Source: DALYDK01 sp031973215 (lineage in GTDB: Bacteria > Patescibacteriota > Saccharimonadia > Saccharimonadales > CAIOMD01). From it: a stretch of DNA of 64,000 nt. Shown here in pieces: positions 59,581 to 64,000 of this stretch. Every line of letters starts with the position of its first letter. Position 1 is the first letter of the stretch. The notes below the pieces were generated by a model. That model made no database searches, was not told the origin of the DNA, and saw only the letters and a program-made list of their open reading frames with translations. The stretch covers positions 124,001 through 188,000 of the forward strand of contig DALYDK010000001.1 of assembly GCA_031973215.1 (NCBI GenBank), read 5' to 3'. Made by a program: the position numbers and the translations under genes.

Positions 59581-60957
59581 TTAGTTCTCGAATGGCACCT
59601 TAAGGGCAGTTGATTGTCTTTTATCTAAGCTCTTGAACCTTTGTCGTTCTTTGTCAAAGTACAGTTCAATATTACCCGTAGGACCGTTACGGTGTTTTTT
59701 AATTAATATGTCCGTTATGTTTTTGCGATCAGTTTCTGGGTTGTAATAATCTTCTCTGTATATAAATGCTACTACGTCGGCATCTTGCTCTATAGAACCT
59801 GATTCACGCAAGTCAGCAAGCTGAGGTATTTGTGGGCTTCTTGACTCAACAGACCGACTAAGCTGCGAGAGAGCCACAACGGGTACGTTTAGCTCCCTAG
59901 CTATTGCTTTTAGGCCACGACTTATTTCTGATATTTCTTGTACCCTGTTGCCGTCGCCGCCGAATTTTGAACCACCACTCATAAGCTGTAGGTAGTCAAC
60001 AAGAATAAGACCAAGTTGTCTCTTGTGTTGCTCTCGCCTTGCTTTCGTTCTTAGGTCACTGACCGTTATTCCTGGTGTATCATCAATAAATATAGAAGCT
60101 TCACTTAATGTGCCCATGGCATGACCAATTTTTTCAAAATCACTATCGGTTAAATTACCTGTTCTGATGTTCCAGGCGTCTACCCCAGATTCCATCGACA
60201 GCAGTCTGTCAACCAGCTGTTCTTTGCTCATTTCAAGGCTAAAAACAAGAACTGGTTGTTCGGCTTTAGTGGCAATATTATGGGCTAGATTCAGGCTCAG
60301 GGCAGTTTTTCCCATACTCGGCCTGGCGGCAACGATTATGAGGTCACTTCTCTGCAAACCGGCCAAGATATTATCTAAGTCTTTGAAGCCGGTTGGAACT
60401 CCTCGGATTTTCCCTTTGTCTTTATGAAGTTCATCGAGCCTTTCGAAACTCTCTGCCAAAATATCCTCAATGGATGCTATATCTTGCTTAACATGTTGCT
60501 GGCTGACCTGAAATAATCTTGACTCAGCTTCTTCTATTAGTGACTGAACAGGCAAAGTCTCGTCATAGCCCAGTCCAACCATATCCTGACTGGCATTAAT
60601 TAATTTTCTTCTGAGAGCTTTTTGAGCAACTATCTCGGCATAGTTTTCTACATGAGCAGCCGTAGGTACAAAATTTGTTAGCTCCGTAAGATAGCTTGGC
60701 CCTCCCACAAAATCAAGAAAATCATCGTCTTTCAACTGGTTGGACAACGTTAGAATATCTATTGGGTTATGCTTGTTGTAAAGCTTAAGTACAGATTCAT
60801 AGATTCTCTGATGACGAGGGTCGTAAAAATCATCGAGCTGAACTACATCTGCAACTCTAACTAGTGCATCACTGTCAATTAAAATAGCCCCCAGTAAAGA
60901 CGACTCAGCATCAATATTTTGGGGAGGAATCTTAGCTCCATTTTCCTTCTTTGCCAT
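59581..60957 (-). CDS. dnaB: Replicative DNA helicase DnaB
   Basis: The N-terminal domain has PPQNIDAESSLLGAIL and the linker helix region. The RecA-like motor has ARPSMGKTALSLNLAHN (Walker A), VFSLEMSKEQLVDRLLSMESGV, LGLILVDYLQLMSG (Walker B), ALSQLSRSVESR and QLADLRESGSIEQDADVVAFIYR. Length 458 is normal. It forms the hexamer that unwinds the replication fork. It is 7 bp downstream of dnaX. Confidence 0.96.
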   Translation of the reverse strand: MAKKENGAKIPPQNIDAESSLLGAILIDSDALVRVADVVQLDDFYDPRHQRIYESVLKLYNKHNPIDILTLSNQLKDDDFLDFVGGPSYLTELTNFVPTAAHVENYAEIVAQKALRRKLINASQDMVGLGYDETLPVQSLIEEAESRLFQVSQQHVKQDIASIEDILAESFERLDELHKDKGKIRGVPTGFKDLDNILAGLQRSDLIIVAARPSMGKTALSLNLAHNIATKAEQPVLVFSLEMSKEQLVDRLLSMESGVDAWNIRTGNLTDSDFEKIGHAMGTLSEASIFIDDTPGITVSDLRTKARREQHKRQLGLILVDYLQLMSGGSKFGGDGNRVQEISEISRGLKAIARELNVPVVALSQLSRSVESRSPQIPQLADLRESGSIEQDADVVAFIYREDYYNPETDRKNITDILIKKHRNGPTGNIELYFDKERQRFKSLDKRQSTALKVPFEN

Positions 60958-60964
60958 ATTTATT

Positions 60965-62476
60965 CTATTCTAGCACTTCGACGCTTCCAAAAATATCTTT
61001 TATGTTTGAAAAACTACTATTGTCGTTACTGTTTGAATCGTTAGTAGCCGTACTTAATGAGAAAGATTTAGTGCTAACTTCTTCTTTCCTATCTTGGCCG
61101 CCTACCATACAAACTATCTCATAACCCGTGCATCCTCTGTTTGCTAGTTTTTCTAAAATGACCTGTTGGTTTTTAGAATCTGACATTCTTTTTTGATGAA
61201 ACGGAAATGTGAATTCTAGATTAATAATTTTGTCATTAATGTTATCCGTATTAAGCTGGGACATTCTAAGTACGCTATATAAAGTATTGTGGGTGCTTCT
61301 TAAATCTTCTAGCACTTCTTTCCATAGTTCTTCCGTTAGCAAGCTATTGCCACTATAAGCATTTACTGAAGCAGCATCTTGTTTGATTTCTGTAATTTCG
61401 GGTTTCTTTCTACTGGGAGCTGGTTTGGTAATGGTTAAACTAGGCTGGTTGTCTAAGGTACTAAGCTTAGTATGCTTGGCCGAATGATGAGTTTCTTCTG
61501 AGCCATGTTGCGAATCAATCAAATAGTTCATTATGGCAATTTCAAGCGCAAGCTCAGGCCTTGGTGACTGTTCAACAAGTATTAAACTACTTAGCATTTT
61601 TGTGGCGAATTTTTCTTTTCCAGTCTCCAAATTGCTAGCAATTAATTTTTGTCTGTATATATCTGATAGTATATTGGCAATTTGAGAGGGTGATATATTC
61701 TTTGATTCTAAGATTTCTAGTTTTTCTATGCATACTGGTAGGTTTGATTCTTCAATATTAACAACTAATTCTTGAATCTCGGCCTCGGAAGCTAGGCCAA
61801 GTACCTCGAGGGCCTCTGTTTCGCTGATGCTTTCCGACGACGAATGCCTAATTTGATCTAGCAGGCTAAGCGCATCCCTTAAGCTACCTCCAGATTGGTT
61901 GGCGATGACTTTAAGAGCTGAATCGTCAATTGATATACCCTCTTCAGAAGAAATATTTTTTAGTAAATTTATTACTTCTGGTTGATTGGCAAGCTTGAAA
62001 TTATATCTTTGAGTTCTTGAAAGTATTGTATCTGGAATTTTATGAGCATCGGTAGTGGCTAAAATGAAAATTACATGTTCGGGTGGTTCTTCGAGTGTTT
62101 TTAATAGTGCATTGAAAGCCTCGTTAGTGAGCATGTGTACTTCATCAATTATGTATACCTTGTATTTGCTTTGAACCGGAGCTATTTTAACTTTTTCTCT
62201 TAAATCTCTAATTTCGTCTATTCTTCTGTTAGATGCCGCATCTATTTCTATGATATCTATTGGCATATTATCGCTTTTGTAGTCTAAGTTATTAACTTTG
62301 TGCGCCAATATACGAGCAACGGTTGTTTTCCCTACGCCTCTTGGACCAGTAAATAGGTAAGCATGAGAAATCTTATTAGTTTCTAGTGCTCTATTTAGGG
62401 CTTCAATTATGTTTTGTTGACCGACGACATCTTCAAGAGACCTTGAACGATACTTTCTGTAAAGCGCCTGTGCCAT
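60965..62476 (-). CDS. dnaX: DNA polymerase III subunit gamma/tau, zinc module absent
   Basis: The AAA+ clamp-loader subunit has LYRKYRSRSLEDVVGQ, Walker A LFTGPRGVGKTT (Lys50), YIIDEVHMLTNEAFNALLKTLEEPPEHVIFILATTD (Walker B and the sensor-1 region) and GGSLRDALSLLDQI. The usual zinc module (four Cys between Walker A and DLIEIDAAS) is deleted: the chain goes directly from HKVNNLDYKSDNMPI to DIIEIDAASN. The C-terminal part (after ~360) is variable, as expected for tau-type tails. Confidence 0.94.
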   Translation of the reverse strand: MAQALYRKYRSRSLEDVVGQQNIIEALNRALETNKISHAYLFTGPRGVGKTTVARILAHKVNNLDYKSDNMPIDIIEIDAASNRRIDEIRDLREKVKIAPVQSKYKVYIIDEVHMLTNEAFNALLKTLEEPPEHVIFILATTDAHKIPDTILSRTQRYNFKLANQPEVINLLKNISSEEGISIDDSALKVIANQSGGSLRDALSLLDQIRHSSSESISETEALEVLGLASEAEIQELVVNIEESNLPVCIEKLEILESKNISPSQIANILSDIYRQKLIASNLETGKEKFATKMLSSLILVEQSPRPELALEIAIMNYLIDSQHGSEETHHSAKHTKLSTLDNQPSLTITKPAPSRKKPEITEIKQDAASVNAYSGNSLLTEELWKEVLEDLRSTHNTLYSVLRMSQLNTDNINDKIINLEFTFPFHQKRMSDSKNQQVILEKLANRGCTGYEIVCMVGGQDRKEEVSTKSFSLSTATNDSNSNDNSSFSNIKDIFGSVEVLE

Positions 62477-62560
62477 TAACCTACCCTTTTTGATTTTTAA
62501 CTATTAATTACTCTAACTATTATAAACAGAAAATGTATTAAAGTCTGTTGTAGTTACTAC

Positions 62561-62594
62561 AAAAAAACCTCACCGCTTGAAAATGGTGAGGTTT
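62561..62594 (-). terminator. Terminator of the reverse-strand 169-aa gene
   Basis: On the reverse strand CCTCACC / GGTGAGG (62591-62585 with 62574-62568) form a 7-bp stem with a 10-nt loop, followed by seven T. Confidence 0.8.
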
Positions 62595-62615
62595 GTTAGT
62601 TTTCTGATAAAAAAA

Positions 62616-63125
62616 CTATAGAGCTGCTTCTATTGCCGCCCACTCTGCATCGGCATCATCTTCTGGTACATTAATACTAATTTGATCACCAGGCTTTGCC
62701 TTGAAGTAAGTAACGCTTGCAAGCAATACTCGGTAGTCTCTGTCTCCAATTTCAACAAAATAGTGGCCTTCTTTTTGAACCAACACACCTACTAGCTGCT
62801 TCCTTGGGATAGGGCCAATTTGCTTATAGAGGAACGCGCCATCGTCACCAATAGTAAGCTTAAGAATATCTCCCTGTACTAGTTTGGATTTACTTGCATA
62901 ATTAGCAGGTACAGGATAAGTTTTTCCATCACTGCCAACCATGTTTTGGCCATCGAAAACACCCTCAAGAATTTTGCCCGAAACATTTTCTCTGGCAGTC
63001 GCAGTTATTGTAGGATCTTCTCCAACTAGGCTTATTAATAGCTCTTTAGCGGCAGCTAAATTTGTCTCAGCCTCGCTAATAAGACTTCGTAACCTCTTAA
63101 TTTGTTTCTCTGGTATATCGGACAT
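62616..63125 (-). CDS. Hypothetical protein with coiled coil and OB-like beta domain
   Basis: The N-terminal helix (KQIKRLRSLISEAETNLAAAKELLISLVG) is coiled coil-like. The rest is beta-rich with NVSGKILEGVFDGQNMVGSD, VPANYASKSKLVQGDILKLTIGDDG and an acidic end (PEDDADAEWAAIEAAL). It is a well-framed gene with a terminator, between rplL and dnaX. The combination suggests a nucleic-acid or ribosome-associated role, but I do not recognise the family. Confidence 0.7.
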   Translation of the reverse strand: MSDIPEKQIKRLRSLISEAETNLAAAKELLISLVGEDPTITATARENVSGKILEGVFDGQNMVGSDGKTYPVPANYASKSKLVQGDILKLTIGDDGAFLYKQIGPIPRKQLVGVLVQKEGHYFVEIGDRDYRVLLASVTYFKAKPGDQISINVPEDDADAEWAAIEAAL

Positions 63126-63249
63126 CGCAGCTTATCCTTCTTTGTTTTTTACTCCACTTTAATAATTACTTACAAAATATCATTAAATGATTGTCTTGTC
63201 CAATTATCTTATTCAAAAACTGTGGATAAGTCAATTGACTTTTTATATC

Positions 63250-63283
63250 AAAAGCACCCTCAATGAATATGAGGGTGCTCCAT
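63250..63283 (-). terminator. Terminator of rplL
   Basis: AGCACCCTC / GAGGGTGCT form a 9-bp stem with a 9-nt loop 31 bp beyond the rplL stop, followed on the reverse strand by TTTGATAT. Confidence 0.75.
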
Positions 63284-63311
63284 TTTACAACAATCGATAG
63301 ATTATAATCTG

Positions 63312-63692
63312 TTAGGCTAGCTCTACAGTAGCGCCAGCTTCTTCTAGGGCTTTTTTAGCTTTTTCTGCATCTTCTTTAGCAGCTTTTTCTAGAACAGGCT
63401 TTGGTGCTTCGTCTACGATAGCTTTTGCTTCGCCTAGACCAAGACCAGTGATGTCTTTAACTGCTTTAATAACTGCGACTTTTTGAGCGCCAGCGTCTTT
63501 TAGGACTACATCGTATTCGCTCTTTTCGTCTGCTGCTGCTGCGCCTTCGCCACCAGCAGCGGGTGCTGCTACAGCTACAGCTGCTGCAGCTGGTTCAATA
63601 CCGTATTCATCTTTTAAAATAGTGCCAAGTTCGTTGACTTCTAGAACTGTTAAGTTAACTAGTTCTTCGGCTAATTTTTTTAAATCTGCCAT
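63312..63692 (-). CDS. rplL: Ribosomal protein bL12 (L7/L12)
   Basis: N-terminal dimer helix AEELVNLTVLEVNELGTILKDEYGI, Ala-rich hinge (AAAAVAVAAPAAGGEGAAAADE) and C-terminal globular domain EYDVVLKDAGAQKVAVIKAVKDITGLGLGEAKAIVDEAPKPVLE are complete. It recruits GTPase factors on the ribosomal stalk. The ribosome site AAGGAG is 5-6 nt before the ATG. Confidence 0.97.
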   Translation of the reverse strand: MADLKKLAEELVNLTVLEVNELGTILKDEYGIEPAAAAVAVAAPAAGGEGAAAADEKSEYDVVLKDAGAQKVAVIKAVKDITGLGLGEAKAIVDEAPKPVLEKAAKEDAEKAKKALEEAGATVELA

Positions 63693-63709
63693 TGTTTACT
63701 CCTTATTAA

Positions 63710-64000
63710 TTAAGCTTGTCGCTTTTCAATTGCTTGTAAGTACCCGTGTAAGTTGCCGCTTAGTGCGCTGATGCTCCCCTTAAGTGGCGATTGTAGGGTG
63801 TTGATAATTCCAGCAATTAGCTGGTTCTTGCTTGGCAAGTTAGCCAAGGCTTTTACTTCATCTGCCGCTATAAATACACCTTCTGCAGTAATTGCTCCCA
63901 CAAATTCAAGCGCTGGTTCGGTTTTGGCATAATCGTTTAAAGATTTTGCCGGCGAAACCTCGTCTTGATCGTTAAAAGCATATAATAGTTGTTCTTTCAG
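63710..64000 (-). CDS. rplJ: Ribosomal protein uL10, 5' part outside window
   Basis: The frame is open from the window edge for 97 residues: LKEQLLYAFNDQD, then YAKTEPALEFVGAITAEGVF, DEVKALANLPSKNQLIAGIINTLQSPL and a C-terminal helix that binds bL12. The LANLPSKNQLIA block is typical of uL10. It precedes rplL by 17 bp, as in the usual rplJL operon. Confidence 0.92.
   Translation of the reverse strand: MKEQLLYAFNDQDEVSPAKSLNDYAKTEPALEFVGAITAEGVFIAADEVKALANLPSKNQLIAGIINTLQSPLKGSISALSGNLHGYLQAIEKRQA

Overview
The window looks like a chromosomal scaffold of a Candidatus Saccharibacteria (TM7)-like Patescibacteria/CPR bacterium. Reasons, all from reading the sequence: AT-rich DNA, tightly packed short genes, a short AlaS without its C-terminal domain, a complete F-type ATP synthase operon, RecR and DnaX without their usual zinc-cysteine modules, and several proteins that look actinobacterial (a WhiB-type Fe-S regulator, a GuaB1-type IMPDH/GMP reductase, DrrAB-like ABC exporter genes). 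No taxonomic search was possible. A 100-N scaffold gap at 9671-9770 shows this is a draft or metagenome assembly.

Left arm (1-13.4 kb): secreted thermonuclease (cut by the edge), rsmG, a structured-RNA candidate in a gene-free stretch, a corrinoid adenosyltransferase, an aquaporin with a Lys/Ala tail, a UvrD helicase-nuclease, MscS, PyrD and WhiB. Then comes a tRNA-Gln(TTG) locus. It is flanked by two copies of a conserved ~90-nt structured RNA element with compensatory base changes, and a 55-bp copy of the tRNA 3' end runs into the assembly gap. A DrrAB-like exporter and a lytic transglycosylase lipoprotein follow.

Accessory island (about 14.0-26.4 kb): both ends lie inside genes. On the left a ferric-reductase-like gene is cut and joined to the 3' end of an FtsK-type translocase gene. 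On the right guaB1 is cut and joined to the 3' end of an unknown gene. Inside are a large serine recombinase and a class 2-like DISARM anti-phage operon: leader peptide, drmE, a NERD-nuclease/UvrD helicase, drmA and drmB, with a convergent C5-cytosine methyltransferase (drmMII). No drmC (PLD) gene is present. The NERD-helicase occupies a coupled slot in the operon, so this looks like an unusual DISARM architecture in a CPR genome.

Right arm (27.4-64 kb): SulP transporter, HIT protein, a protein of six 22-residue repeats, a catalytically degenerate acetate-kinase homologue, DEAD-box helicase, alaS, a lone prephenate dehydratase, cardiolipin synthase, and the atpBEFHAGDC operon with an extra 80-residue ORF between atpG and atpD. 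Next are a beta-carbonic-anhydrase-like protein, a small glycolipid-type cluster (hydrolase plus two GT4 enzymes), a queuosine salvage trio (queA, tgt, yhhQ), and a reverse-strand block with cysS, a DHH phosphoesterase, recR, ybaB, dnaB, dnaX, rplL and rplJ. Several genes have a -10 box only 6-8 nt before the ATG, which suggests leaderless mRNAs alongside genes with strong Shine-Dalgarno sites.
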